Positions 1 through 7,928 of a stretch of DNA of 64,000 bases are shown here, piece by piece. How positions within the stretch are numbered: position 1 is the stretch's first letter; every line of letters starts with the position of its first letter. Made by a program: the position numbers and the translations under genes. This DNA is from Desertimonas sp963733085. GTDB taxonomy: Bacteria > Actinomycetota > Acidimicrobiia > Acidimicrobiales > Ilumatobacteraceae. The stretch covers positions 124,001-188,000 of the forward strand of contig CAVTBY010000012.1 of assembly GCA_963733085.1 (NCBI GenBank), written 5' to 3'. The notes under the pieces are model-generated. The model ran no database searches and was not told the origin of the DNA. It saw only the letters and a program-made list of their open reading frames with translations.

Positions 1-283
1 CAGCAGCGGACAGGTTGCCTGCACCTCCGGGGAGCGCTCGGCGTCCCGCTGACGAACCATCGCTCCGACGTGCAGTTCGCCGTCCGCCAGCAACATGGTC
101 CCCAGGCCCTCCACCAGCTCCAGATCGACGAGGACGGACGGTTGAGCCAGCCGGAAGTTCATCGCCGGGATCAGGCTCTGCCCGCCCGCCAGCGGCTTGG
201 CCTCGTCGCCGTGCTCCACCGAGCGCGGCGACGACTTCCTCCAACGAGCCGGGCCGGAGGTAGCGGAACGCCGGCGGCTTCAC
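1..283 (-). CDS. Molybdenum hydroxylase FAD-binding subunit (CoxM-like), partial and frameshifted
   Basis: This is the medium, FAD-binding subunit of a xanthine dehydrogenase/CoxM-type hydroxylase, which passes electrons from the iron-sulfur subunit to an acceptor. Only the N-terminus is present; the gene runs off the window start. It begins at a GTG that overlaps the stop of the large subunit. Translation starts with a KPPAFRYLRP-like segment, then changes frame near position 219, where one extra C lies in a short C run on the plus strand. After correction it reads KPLAGGQSLIPAMNFRLA, the typical FAD-binding signature of this family. Gene order S-L-M is one of the usual arrangements. Confidence 0.75.
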   Translation of the reverse strand, partial: MKPPAFRYLRPGSLEEVVAALGGARRRGQAAGGRAEPDPGDELPAGSTVRPRRSGAGGGPGDHVAGGRRTARRSDGSSAGRRALPGGAGNLSAA

Positions 284-2652
284 GACGCGTCGCCCGACGC
301 GTGGATCGCCTGGAGTAAGGACGTCGGCGTGATGGGGGTCTCCACGATGTCGACGTTGAACTCCACCAGCGCGTCGGCGACCGCGTTGGCGATGGCGGCG
401 GCCGGACCGATCGTGCCTGACTCTCCGACCCCCTTCACGCCCAGGGGGGTGGTGGCCGATGGCGTCTCGAGGTGCTCGATGGTGATACGCGGGATTTCGA
501 GGCTGCTCGGGACGGTGTAATCCATGAACGAGGCACTCAGCGGTTGCCCAATGTCGTCGTACACGATGTGCTCGTACAGGGCGCCGGCAACGCCTTGGGC
601 CACAGCTCCGGTCGTCTGGCCCTCGACGATGAGCGGATTGATCACGGTCCCGCAGTCGTGCACGACGACGTAGTCGAGCACGTCGACGGCCCCGGTGGAG
701 ATGTCGACCTTCACGACGGCGGCGTGGCTCGCGTTCGACCAGGCCGCGGCGACGTTCATCCGGCCGTGCTCGTCCGGGTCGGAATCGATGCCCGGCGGTT
801 CGTAGGTCACCGTCGCCTCGAGACCGGGCTCGACCCCGTCCGGCAGTTCGTTGGTCCGCGCGTAGGCCGCGATGGCCACGTCGCGCCACGTGATCGACGT
901 CGCGGGGCTGCCGCGCACGTGCAGCCGGCCATCGGAGATGACCACATCGTCGGAGCTCGCCTCCAGCAGCCCGGCAGCGATCGCCTTGGCCTTGGTCGCC
1001 ACGAGTTCGGCCGCCTTCAGCACCGAGCCGCTGGTCACGATCGCGCCCCGGGCGCCCCACGCGCCGAGGCCGTAGGGACAGAGGTCGGTGTCGCCGGTGA
1101 CGACGCTGACGTCGTCCAGCGCCAGGCCGAGCGCATCGGCGGCGATGGCGGCGGTCGTGCTCTGGATGCCCTGGCCGATGGCCTGCACGCCGATGCCGAC
1201 GAGTGCGCTCCCGTCGGGCTCGATCCGCACCAGTGCCGAGTCGTACGAGCGCCAGTGCCCGGTGGTCCCGTAATACGACGGCCCGGTCGGCTCGACGAAC
1301 GAGGCGAAGCCGATACCGACACGGATGCGCGGATCGGCGGCGTAGGCGTCGCGGGCTGCGGCCCATGCCTTGTCGCCGAGCTCGACGGCCCGGTCGAAGG
1401 CCTGGCGGTGGCTGCCCGCTCCGAGCCGGCCGCCAGATGGCGTGACGAACGCGTCATCCCCGGGTTGCGGCAGCATGGCCCGCCGAGATTCCCGCGGGTC
1501 GACGCCCGCCAGTCTGGCCACCTTCTCGACGGTCCGCTCCATCGCGAAGGCGGCTTCGGGCGACCCGAAGCCTCGGTACGCACCCGACGGCGTCTTGTTG
1601 GTGACGACGCAGGCCGCCGACACCTCGGTGACGGGGATGTCGTACGGACCCGTCAGGCAGCCCTGCGACACCAGAGTCGTCGACGTGCCGGGAATGAAGA
1701 CCTCACCCGAGCCGACATTGGTGGCGATGTCGCAGCGCACGGCGAGAATGCGGCCGGCGCGGTCGTATGCGGCCGCGAGGTCCATTTTCTGCTCCCGAGC
1801 GTGGACCGAGGTCATGAGATGCTCAGCACGGTCCTCGATCCAGCGCACCGGCCGGCCTGAGCGCATGGCCAGCCAGGGCACCACGATGTCTTCGGGGTAC
1901 TGGTGCAGCTTGCATCCGAACCCTCCCCCGACGTTCGGGACGATCACGTGGATGCCTGCCTCGCGCAGCCCGAGCATCATGGCCAGGGTCGTACGGAGGA
2001 GGTGTGGGCTCTGCGAGGACGCCCAGACCGTCAGCCGGCCGTTCTGGTAGTCGGCAACGATGCCCCGCGTCTCCATCGGGCTCGGCGACTGGCGCTGCAT
2101 GCGGAACGTCGTTCGCACGACGTCGTGCGCGGCGAAGACCTTGTCGACCTCCGGGTTGGCCGCGGGGAGTTCCATGAGCTTGTTGTCGGGCCAGTCGTCG
2201 TAGAGCCGGGGCGCTTCGTCGGCCAGCGCGGCGTCCACCGACACGAGGACGGGCAGCTCGTCGTAGTCCACCACCACGCGTTCGGCCGCGTCCTCGGCGG
2301 CGTAACGGTCCTGAGCCACCACGGCCACGATCGGCATACCCACATACCGGACGCGGTCGCGGGCGAGCGGGAAGGCGTTGACGTCTCTCATCCACGGGAC
2401 CAGGTGCGGGTAACGCGTGACGCCCTGCAGCTCGGCGGCCGTCACCACGTCGAGAACGCTCGGATCGGACCGGGCTTCGTCGAGGTCGATCCCGGTGATC
2501 CGGGCGTGGGCCGTCGAGCTACGCACGAATGTCGCCTCGACCATCCCGGGCAGGGAGATGTCGGCGACGAACTGCGCGCGACCCGCCAACAGCGGCTCGT
2601 CCTCACGCCGACCGAACGCGGAGCCGACGTACACGCCGTCCGGTCCGGGCAT
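280..2652 (-). CDS. Molybdopterin-binding large subunit of a xanthine dehydrogenase-type hydroxylase
   Basis: Catalytic Mo-molybdopterin subunit, 790 aa, of a three-subunit hydroxylase that adds water-derived oxygen to a carbon, typically of an N-heterocycle. Visible family motifs are GGGFGCK near residue 240, AYRGFGSPEAAF near 358 and the catalytic-glutamate segment GVKGVGESG near 740. The loop is AYRGFG rather than AYxCSFR, so it is not a form I CO dehydrogenase. I chose the ATG at 2652 because it overlaps the stop of the [2Fe-2S] subunit (TGATG), implying coupled translation; the open frame extends further upstream without family similarity. It is in an operon with the Rieske oxygenase, the small subunit and the FAD subunit. 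Substrate unknown. Confidence 0.88.
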   Translation of the reverse strand: MPGPDGVYVGSAFGRREDEPLLAGRAQFVADISLPGMVEATFVRSSTAHARITGIDLDEARSDPSVLDVVTAAELQGVTRYPHLVPWMRDVNAFPLARDRVRYVGMPIVAVVAQDRYAAEDAAERVVVDYDELPVLVSVDAALADEAPRLYDDWPDNKLMELPAANPEVDKVFAAHDVVRTTFRMQRQSPSPMETRGIVADYQNGRLTVWASSQSPHLLRTTLAMMLGLREAGIHVIVPNVGGGFGCKLHQYPEDIVVPWLAMRSGRPVRWIEDRAEHLMTSVHAREQKMDLAAAYDRAGRILAVRCDIATNVGSGEVFIPGTSTTLVSQGCLTGPYDIPVTEVSAACVVTNKTPSGAYRGFGSPEAAFAMERTVEKVARLAGVDPRESRRAMLPQPGDDAFVTPSGGRLGAGSHRQAFDRAVELGDKAWAAARDAYAADPRIRVGIGFASFVEPTGPSYYGTTGHWRSYDSALVRIEPDGSALVGIGVQAIGQGIQSTTAAIAADALGLALDDVSVVTGDTDLCPYGLGAWGARGAIVTSGSVLKAAELVATKAKAIAAGLLEASSDDVVISDGRLHVRGSPATSITWRDVAIAAYARTNELPDGVEPGLEATVTYEPPGIDSDPDEHGRMNVAAAWSNASHAAVVKVDISTGAVDVLDYVVVHDCGTVINPLIVEGQTTGAVAQGVAGALYEHIVYDDIGQPLSASFMDYTVPSSLEIPRITIEHLETPSATTPLGVKGVGESGTIGPAAAIANAVADALVEFNVDIVETPITPTSLLQAIHASGDAS

Positions 2653-3179
2653 CACGACGCCGGCTCGGTGCCAGCTGACCCGTCGCTCGTCGTCCCCCAC
2701 GCATCGAGCACCGCGTGCACGATCTGTTGGTAGCCAGTGCAGCGGCACAGGTTTCCGGACAGGAGCTCGCGTACTGCCTGCACGTCGGGCCACTCCGCCG
2801 GATCAGCAGACGCCAGCGTGACGAGAAAGCCAGGGGTACAGAAACCGCACTGCAGAGCGTGGTGGCGGTGGAACGCCTCCTGCATCTCGGTCAGCTCGCC
2901 ATCGTGCGCCAGCCCTTCGACCGTCCTGATCCGCTTCCCGTCCGCTTGGACGGCCAGCATGATGCAGGACCGCACCGCGCCGCCGTCGACCTCGACCGTG
3001 CAGGCACCACAAACGCCGTGCTCGCAGCCGACGTGTGTCCCCGTCAATCTCAGGTCGTCACGGAGGAGGTCGGAGAGCAGTTGGCGGACCGGCACCGTCC
3101 GCCGCACCGTCCGGCCGTTGACGACGAACTCGATCTCGAGGACTTCCACCGGTTCGAGAACGCGCTGCGCTTCAGCCAT
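2652..3179 (-). CDS. [2Fe-2S] small subunit of the molybdenum hydroxylase
   Basis: Electron-transfer subunit of 175 aa with the two cysteine clusters of the CoxS/XdhC-type family. A plant-ferredoxin-type cluster (CEHGVCGAC followed by a fourth Cys) lies near residues 53-76. A C-terminal cluster (CGFCTPG and CRCTGYQ) lies near 112-147. A short N-terminal extension precedes the ferredoxin fold. Its start overlaps the end of the Rieske oxygenase gene by 8 bp and its stop overlaps the start of the large subunit, so the genes are very probably one transcript. The C-terminal tail after the last Cys motif is a little longer than usual and looks unstructured. Confidence 0.9.
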   Translation of the reverse strand: MAEAQRVLEPVEVLEIEFVVNGRTVRRTVPVRQLLSDLLRDDLRLTGTHVGCEHGVCGACTVEVDGGAVRSCIMLAVQADGKRIRTVEGLAHDGELTEMQEAFHRHHALQCGFCTPGFLVTLASADPAEWPDVQAVRELLSGNLCRCTGYQQIVHAVLDAWGTTSDGSAGTEPAS

Positions 3180-4200
3180 CGGTCGACGCCCTCGCTACCT
3201 CGAACAGCCAGCGGCGGTACTCGACGGAGAGGCGGTCGACCCCCCGGACGTGAAGCTCGGCCGTCATGTCGAACGGCAGCTCCTCGGGTGTCTGCGACTC
3301 CGAGATGACCCGATCCGCCTCGGCGATCTCCTGCTGGAACCTGATGAACCGCTCATCGTCCTCCTCGAGGGCAAAGTTGCGGGCGTTGAACGTGAAGCTC
3401 CGGCATTGCTTCTGACTGATCGGTGAGCAGACCATGAACAGCACGAACGTGTTTCCCCCGGGGAGCTGTTGCTGGAGCCAGACCGTGAACGGCAGCGCCA
3501 GCCGATAGTTCCTCCGCCCGGGCACGCTGGCGTTGGCGCTGTCGAGCTCCAGCGTCTGAGTCTTGTCGGTCGTGGCCGGCTCCTCGACGGTGATCGTGGT
3601 GCGCAGCTCTGCGCCGTCGCGCCACACCTCATGCTCAGGGACCTCCGGGTCGTCGCGGCTGGCCAGCACGCCGTCGTGGACCCAGGCGAAGTGGGCGAAG
3701 TCGACGAAGTTCTCTGTACGCCGCGCCGCGCCGGTCCGCCAGTCGTAGGCGGGCACGACCACCACGTGATACGCCGGGTCGTCGAACTCCGGGAATTCGG
3801 GGATCGGGAAAGCCGGCTCGGGGTCGAGGCACACGTACACCAGACCGTTGGCGACGACCGCCTTGTAGTCCTGCAGTCGCGCGTTGGGAGGGATCCTCGT
3901 GCCGAACCGGGCCGGGATACTCGTGCAGACGCCGTCGGCCCCGTACGTCCAGCCGTGATACGGGCAGCGCAGCAGGACGTCGTCCTCGACCCAGCCCAAC
4001 GACACCGCAGTGCCGCGGTGAGCGCAGCGATCGGCGAAGGCCCTGATCTCACCCGCCAGGCGGACGACCACGATCCGTTCGTCGAGGAGTGTGACCTGCT
4101 GCGGGCTGGCGCCGAGGTCGTCGGCGTAGAGGACCGGATGCCAGTAGCGGCGCAGCGAACGGTACAAGTACTGCTCGCCAGCCACATCCCAGTCGTTCAC
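3172..4200 (-). CDS. Rieske [2Fe-2S] aromatic ring-hydroxylating oxygenase, alpha subunit
   Basis: Terminal oxygenase of 342 aa. The Rieske centre is visible as CAHRG and CPYHGW (about residues 58-82). The mononuclear iron site appears as NFVDFAHFAWVH near 165-176, giving the expected N/D and two His ligands. Members mono- or dioxygenate, or O/N-demethylate, aromatic and heterocyclic compounds using electrons from a reductase. No reductase or beta subunit is next to it, which fits the single-subunit PobA/VanA-like group. It is first in the operon with the molybdenum hydroxylase and is read away from the divergent amidohydrolase. The ATG at 4200 is followed by the usual N-terminal LRRYWHPVLY segment. 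Confidence 0.88.
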   Translation of the reverse strand: MNDWDVAGEQYLYRSLRRYWHPVLYADDLGASPQQVTLLDERIVVVRLAGEIRAFADRCAHRGTAVSLGWVEDDVLLRCPYHGWTYGADGVCTSIPARFGTRIPPNARLQDYKAVVANGLVYVCLDPEPAFPIPEFPEFDDPAYHVVVVPAYDWRTGAARRTENFVDFAHFAWVHDGVLASRDDPEVPEHEVWRDGAELRTTITVEEPATTDKTQTLELDSANASVPGRRNYRLALPFTVWLQQQLPGGNTFVLFMVCSPISQKQCRSFTFNARNFALEEDDERFIRFQQEIAEADRVISESQTPEELPFDMTAELHVRGVDRLSVEYRRWLFEVARASTDG

Positions 4201-4304
4201 GGTGAGACAACGCGGGTAGAGGTTCTCATGTGTGCGTTGGGGTCATCGCACGGCTCGGGCCCTCGACCGCCTCTCCGGAACCACCCGACCGACATTACAG
4301 GGCT

Positions 4305-4363
4305 CTCCTAACGTATCCGTGGGTCTGGCCGCTCGCTGCGTCGTGGTTGCATGCTGTGGAGGC
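4305..4363 (+). repeat. Possible lone arm (type B) of the interspersed intergenic element
   Basis: This 59-nt stretch aligns end to end, without gaps, with the type B arms of the intergenic elements near 18.5 and 30.4 kb. Shared blocks include the opening tctcct/actcct, gtgggtc in the middle, cgctcgctgcgtc-like sequence and the tgga end. I could not find a matching type A arm before the amidohydrolase gene, so it may be a degraded element or a solo arm. Divergence is clearly higher than between the other arms. Confidence 0.35.
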
Positions 4364-4468
4364 AGGCGCGAGCGCAGTGGGAACGCTGCGGCGATTCTCG
4401 GGCGCCGCAGAAGACAAATCATGTCTCGCTCGTGGCGGTAGAACGCGGCACCGACGGCGACCATCGGT

Positions 4469-4519
4469 TCTGGGGCCGCAACGCGGACAGAAATGTCCGG
4501 ATCAAGGCCTGAGAATCCG
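4469..4519. repeat. Palindromic intergenic repeat, copy 1
   Basis: About 51 bp closely matching the palindrome at 7253-7304. The segment cagaaatgtccggatc is identical in both, followed by ggcct, one mismatch, then agaatccg. In this copy the outer arms (ttctggggcc and ggcctgagaa) still pair, with mismatches. It lies inside the divergent promoter region, so it is not acting as a simple gene-end terminator here. Confidence 0.6.
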
Positions 4520-4613
4520 TCGACCCCGTCGCGAAGGTCGGCGACCCACCCGACCGACATTACATGCAACGTGCACCAGGGGCGGCCGAAGCGATCCGCG
4601 GCCGCTACATGTA

Positions 4614-6071
4614 ATGTGCGCGGTTCGACTGGAGGGGGTGTTCACGATCGAGTCCAGCTGCGACCTGCTGCTTACCGGTGGCTCGGTCGTGACCGTCGAC
4701 GACGAGCGGCGGGTCATCGAGCCCGGCGCCGTGGCCATCGAGGGCGACCGGATCGTCGCCGTGGGTCCGGCCGACGAGCTGGCCGGCTGGAACGCCGCCC
4801 GCACGGTGGACTGCGCGGGACGGGCGATCACTCCGGGGCTCGTCGACTGCCACAGCCACCTGTTCCAGTCGCTCGCCCGCGGTTTGGGCGACGGGCTGGC
4901 GCTGTGGCCGTGGCTCAACGAGTTCATGTGGCCGTACGCGTTCTCGATCAACGCGCAAGAGGCCAAGGTCGCCGCCATGCTCGGCGCCGCGCAGGCAGCG
5001 CGCGCGGGGACAACCTGCATCATCGACAACCACTACGCACCGAACGACCTGGAGACCACGCTCTCGATCGCGTCGGCGATCGATGACGTCGGCTTGCGGG
5101 GCGCCGTCGCCAGAGGGATCGTCGGGCCGCCGACGGAAGTTGCCCGCCGGATGGATCTGGCGAGTGGTCTGTTCCTGCGCTCGGCCGACGAGGAGTTGGA
5201 CATCACGCGGGCATGTCTCGAGGCCAGGGGCGGCGGCGGTCGAGTGGTGGTGTGGCCGGCGCCGCTCAACGTCACCTATGTCGGTCAGGACCTGCTCCGG
5301 GACTCGGTCCAGCTGGCTCGCGAGTTCGGGGTCGGTTGGCACACCCACTGCTCGGAGGGCGACATCGATCCCGGGATCTACCTCGAGGCCTACGGCACCC
5401 GGCCGGTGCAGTGGCTCGCCGCGGAGGGTCTGCTCGGTGACGATGCCACGCTGGCCCACGGCATCTGGTTCGACGACGTCGAGATCGAGTTGATCGGGGC
5501 GACGAGGACCGGCATCTCGTACAACCCGGTATCCAACGAGTACCTCGGCAACGGCGTCGTCCGCCTGCGTGATCTCCGCGCGGCTGGCGCCGCGGTTGGG
5601 CTCGGCACCGACGGGATCGCCGTCACCGGACAGGATCTGTTCGAGTGCATGAAGCAGTCGGTGTTCCTCCAGCGAGTGCACACTGGGGACCCCGTCGCCT
5701 CGACGGTGGAGGAAGCGCTGGAGCTGGCAACTCGGGAGGGTGCCCGATACGCGGGCATCGATGCCGGAGTGCTGGCGACCGGCAAGCTAGCCGACGTCGC
5801 GGTGGTGAACCTGTCCAACGTCCACACGCGTCCCGTGCACCGCACTGTCGCCGCCCTCGTCTACTCAGCGCGCGCGTCTGATGTGGAGATGACGATCGTC
5901 GGGGGGCGCGTCGTCTACGAGGATGGGCACTGCCGCTTCGTTGACGAGCAGGCGATCATCGAGGAAGCCGACGCAAGAGCCGCAGAGCTGGTCGCCCGGG
6001 CCGGGATGACGGCGCTGACGAGTCCATGGCACCGGAGCGCGTTCGGCGTCGACGTCGAGCGGCTGACGTGA
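4614..6071 (+). CDS. Amidohydrolase / chlorohydrolase-type deaminase (SsnA/TrzN-like family)
   Basis: A metal-dependent hydrolase of 485 aa in the cytosine deaminase/8-oxoguanine deaminase/atrazine chlorohydrolase branch. Metal ligands are visible as CHSHL near residue 79, HTHC near 243, AHGIW near 281 and GTDG near 331. The N-terminal beta-sandwich begins LLLTGGSVVTVDD. Members hydrolyse C-N or C-Cl bonds of N-heterocycles, which suits the neighbouring oxygenase and molybdenum hydroxylase. The open frame begins at 4230, but family similarity starts only near residue 10 of the chosen protein. The start could be ATG 4614 or GTG 4638, the latter preceded closely by ggaggg. The next gene follows after one base, so they form an operon. 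Confidence 0.85.
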   Translation: MCAVRLEGVFTIESSCDLLLTGGSVVTVDDERRVIEPGAVAIEGDRIVAVGPADELAGWNAARTVDCAGRAITPGLVDCHSHLFQSLARGLGDGLALWPWLNEFMWPYAFSINAQEAKVAAMLGAAQAARAGTTCIIDNHYAPNDLETTLSIASAIDDVGLRGAVARGIVGPPTEVARRMDLASGLFLRSADEELDITRACLEARGGGGRVVVWPAPLNVTYVGQDLLRDSVQLAREFGVGWHTHCSEGDIDPGIYLEAYGTRPVQWLAAEGLLGDDATLAHGIWFDDVEIELIGATRTGISYNPVSNEYLGNGVVRLRDLRAAGAAVGLGTDGIAVTGQDLFECMKQSVFLQRVHTGDPVASTVEEALELATREGARYAGIDAGVLATGKLADVAVVNLSNVHTRPVHRTVAALVYSARASDVEMTIVGGRVVYEDGHCRFVDEQAIIEEADARAAELVARAGMTALTSPWHRSAFGVDVERLT

Positions 6072-6072
6072 A

Positions 6073-7221
6073 ATGACGAAGATCGAAACCATCGAGGTCG
6101 TACCGACGACACTGCCCGATCTGTTCGGTGAGCCGATGCACCTCTGCCTCGTGCGCGTGGAGGCCGAGGGGGTAGTGGGCTGGGGCGAGATCTGCGACAG
6201 CTACTGCTGCACCTTCCCGGAGGTGTACCCGCCGCTCATCGATCACGTGTACGCGCCGCTCCTGCTCGGGTGCGAGCTCAGGTCCGTCGACTCCCTCACC
6301 CACAAGCTCCGGATGTGGGCGCGGCGGCGGATCGGCGACGCCGGGCTCGCCATCCAGGCGTTGAGCGGGCTGGAGCTGGCGTTGTGGGACCTGTTCGGAA
6401 AGCTGGCCGGGCAGTCGGTCTCGCAGCTCATCGGCCAGACCCGGGATCGGATCCCCGTCTATGCGTCGGGCAAGTTTCTCGACGAACCGATCGACATGCA
6501 CATCAGGATCCTGACGCCCGCGTTGGATCGGGGTGTGGACTTCGCCAAGGTTCGGACTTCGCTCGACCCGGATGCCGATCTGGCCGTCCTGCACCAGCTG
6601 CGCGCCGAGCTGCCGCAGTCGTTGTCGTTGATGGTCGACGGCAACGAGAACTTCTCGGTCATGACGGCACTCCGCCTCGCCGCGGGGTTGGCCGACGAAG
6701 GGGTGATGTTCTTCGAGGAGCCCGTGCCGCAGCTCTTCCGGCGCGCCGTCGCGAGCGTGGTGAGCCGTTCACCATTGCCGATCGCCTATGGCGAGCACCT
6801 CTTCGGAGCCGCGGACTTCGGAGACGCGCTGGCCGACGGCTGGCCCCATATCGTGCAACCCGATCCCTCCATCGCCGGCGGCCTGTCGGAGTGTCTCGAG
6901 GTGGCGGCGATCGCCGAGGGCTACGGCGTGCCGGTGATGCCGCATGCGGCGGCTGGTCCGCTGGCGATGGCCGCCGGCCTTCATCTCGCCGCTGTCCGCC
7001 AGAACGTGCAGGTCCTCGAGCACGCGTTCACCCTGGAGCCGCTCTGGGAGGTGCTCGTCGGGCCCCAGTTGTCCTGCTCCGCCATCGTTGACGGCACGTT
7101 GGCCGTCCCCTCCGGCCCGGGCCTCGGCGTCGTGCTCGACGAGCAGGCACTGCGGGCCCACCCCTACCAGCCCAAGTCCTACGACATGTCGATGCCACGA
7201 CGGTCAATCGGCGTGATCTAG
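6073..7221 (+). CDS. Mandelate racemase/muconate lactonizing enzyme family protein (enolase superfamily)
   Basis: A 382-aa member of the enolase superfamily, which abstracts a proton alpha to a carboxylate to racemise, cycloisomerise or dehydrate the substrate. Visible features are the N-terminal capping domain with GWGE near residue 37, a KxR motif (FAKVR), the metal ligands in MVDGNENF (about 189), FFEEP (about 215) and AYGEH (about 239), and a His in MPHAAAGP near 289. These are the positions expected of the mandelate racemase or sugar-acid dehydratase groups. It follows the amidohydrolase by one base. A second, divergent family member lies at 12.5 kb, so the island probably processes more than one hydroxy-acid intermediate. 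Confidence 0.85.
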   Translation: MTKIETIEVVPTTLPDLFGEPMHLCLVRVEAEGVVGWGEICDSYCCTFPEVYPPLIDHVYAPLLLGCELRSVDSLTHKLRMWARRRIGDAGLAIQALSGLELALWDLFGKLAGQSVSQLIGQTRDRIPVYASGKFLDEPIDMHIRILTPALDRGVDFAKVRTSLDPDADLAVLHQLRAELPQSLSLMVDGNENFSVMTALRLAAGLADEGVMFFEEPVPQLFRRAVASVVSRSPLPIAYGEHLFGAADFGDALADGWPHIVQPDPSIAGGLSECLEVAAIAEGYGVPVMPHAAAGPLAMAAGLHLAAVRQNVQVLEHAFTLEPLWEVLVGPQLSCSAIVDGTLAVPSGPGLGVVLDEQALRAHPYQPKSYDMSMPRRSIGVI

Positions 7222-7250
7222 CGCCACGACCGTGACAGGGCTTCCGCGCT

Positions 7251-7304
7251 GATTCTGAGGCCCCAAACCGGTCAGAAATGTCCGGATCGCGGCCTCAGAA
7301 TCCG
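7251..7304. terminator. Palindromic intergenic repeat, copy 2, between convergent genes
   Basis: A perfect 12-bp inverted repeat, gattctgaggcc at 7251-7262 and ggcctcagaatc at 7291-7302, encloses a loop that itself holds ccgg...ccgg. It lies between the convergent enolase-superfamily gene and the XRE-cupin gene, where a bidirectional terminator would fit. There is no T tract. Because a near copy lies in a promoter region at 4469-4519, it is better described as an interspersed palindromic repeat that may also terminate transcription. Confidence 0.55.
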
Positions 7305-7334
7305 AGCACTCTCAGCGGCTCGGATAACCGTCGG

Positions 7335-7928
7335 TTATCGGGGTGTCTGGCGGACGACCACGAGGAAGATGCGGACGGGTTCCTCACCGTCGACCCTCCA
7401 CCGGTGGGGGATCGGCCCCGGATGGACGACACAGTCACCCGGCCCGAGCTCGATGTGGGGCCGGCCGGCGAACTCCAGGTGGAGCCGTCCCTCGAGGAGG
7501 TGCAGGACCACGTCGCCGGGGTGTTCGAACCAGACATCGAGATCCTCGGCGCGGCTGGTGACGTATTCGTACACCTCGAGGTGCCGGATGTCGTCGCTGA
7601 GGAGGACGCGTCCGAGCGCCGAGTTCGGCCGATCGCTCGAGGGGACCAGCCGGCCCTGTCCGGCCCGGATGACGCTCACCTCATCGTCCTGGTGGACCGG
7701 GAGGAGGGCCGCCGGCTCCGTATCCAGCACCTCGGCGAGCCGGTACAGCGTCGAGATGGACGGCGTGGACAAGCCTCGTTCGACGGCGCTGATGAACGGT
7801 TGGGTCACACCGCTCTGCTCGGCCAGCTCACGCATCGAAAGCCGAGCCTGGATGCGGGCGCTGCGGATGGCCAGACCGACGCCGGATCGGATGCGGTGGA
7901 CGTCGGTCTCGCTGTCCTCAGCCGTCAT
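7335..7928 (-). CDS. XRE-family transcriptional regulator with C-terminal cupin domain
   Basis: A 197-aa regulator with an N-terminal Cro/CI helix-turn-helix at about residues 15-70 (RSARIQARLSMRELAEQSGV, then SAVERGLSTPSI) and a C-terminal cupin at about 120-190 (GDVVLHLLEGRLHLEF, GPGDCVVHPGPIPHRW). This architecture is common in local regulators of catabolic and uptake genes that bind a small metabolite in the cupin. The ATG at 7928 overlaps the stop of the ABC ATPase gene (ATGA), so the regulator is last in the importer operon. It is a good candidate for controlling the surrounding island. Confidence 0.88.
   Translation of the reverse strand: MTAEDSETDVHRIRSGVGLAIRSARIQARLSMRELAEQSGVTQPFISAVERGLSTPSISTLYRLAEVLDTEPAALLPVHQDDEVSVIRAGQGRLVPSSDRPNSALGRVLLSDDIRHLEVYEYVTSRAEDLDVWFEHPGDVVLHLLEGRLHLEFAGRPHIELGPGDCVVHPGPIPHRWRVDGEEPVRIFLVVVRQTPR

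Larger units (their letters stand above)
4282..4617. promoter_or_regulatory. Divergent promoter region with repeated operator-like sequence
   Basis: The 413 bp between the Rieske oxygenase and amidohydrolase genes contain no gene. The 19-mer ccacccgaccgacattaca occurs exactly twice in the same orientation, at 4282-4300 and 4546-4564. Its distal part reappears inverted: acattacatg at 4557-4566 and catgtaatgt at 4608-4617 form a perfect 10-bp inverted repeat that runs into the amidohydrolase ATG. One copy sits about 80 bp before each divergent gene region, so a shared regulator binding here is a reasonable inference. The regulator is not identified; the XRE-cupin protein at 7.3 kb is the nearest candidate. 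Confidence 0.5.

Noticed and set aside
472..1860. 462-aa plus-strand open frame opposite the large subunit gene
   Set aside because: It is the antisense shadow of a well-supported gene, rich in Arg/His/Gly/Asp with no domain pattern; many similar long antisense frames exist because of the high GC content.
280..2652. Annotation as aerobic CO dehydrogenase large subunit (CoxL form I)
   Set aside because: The active-site loop reads AYRGFG instead of AYxCSFR, so only the general molybdenum hydroxylase family is supported.
4605..5681. 358-aa minus-strand open frame opposite the amidohydrolase
   Set aside because: Antisense shadow; the plus-strand frame carries all metal-ligand motifs.
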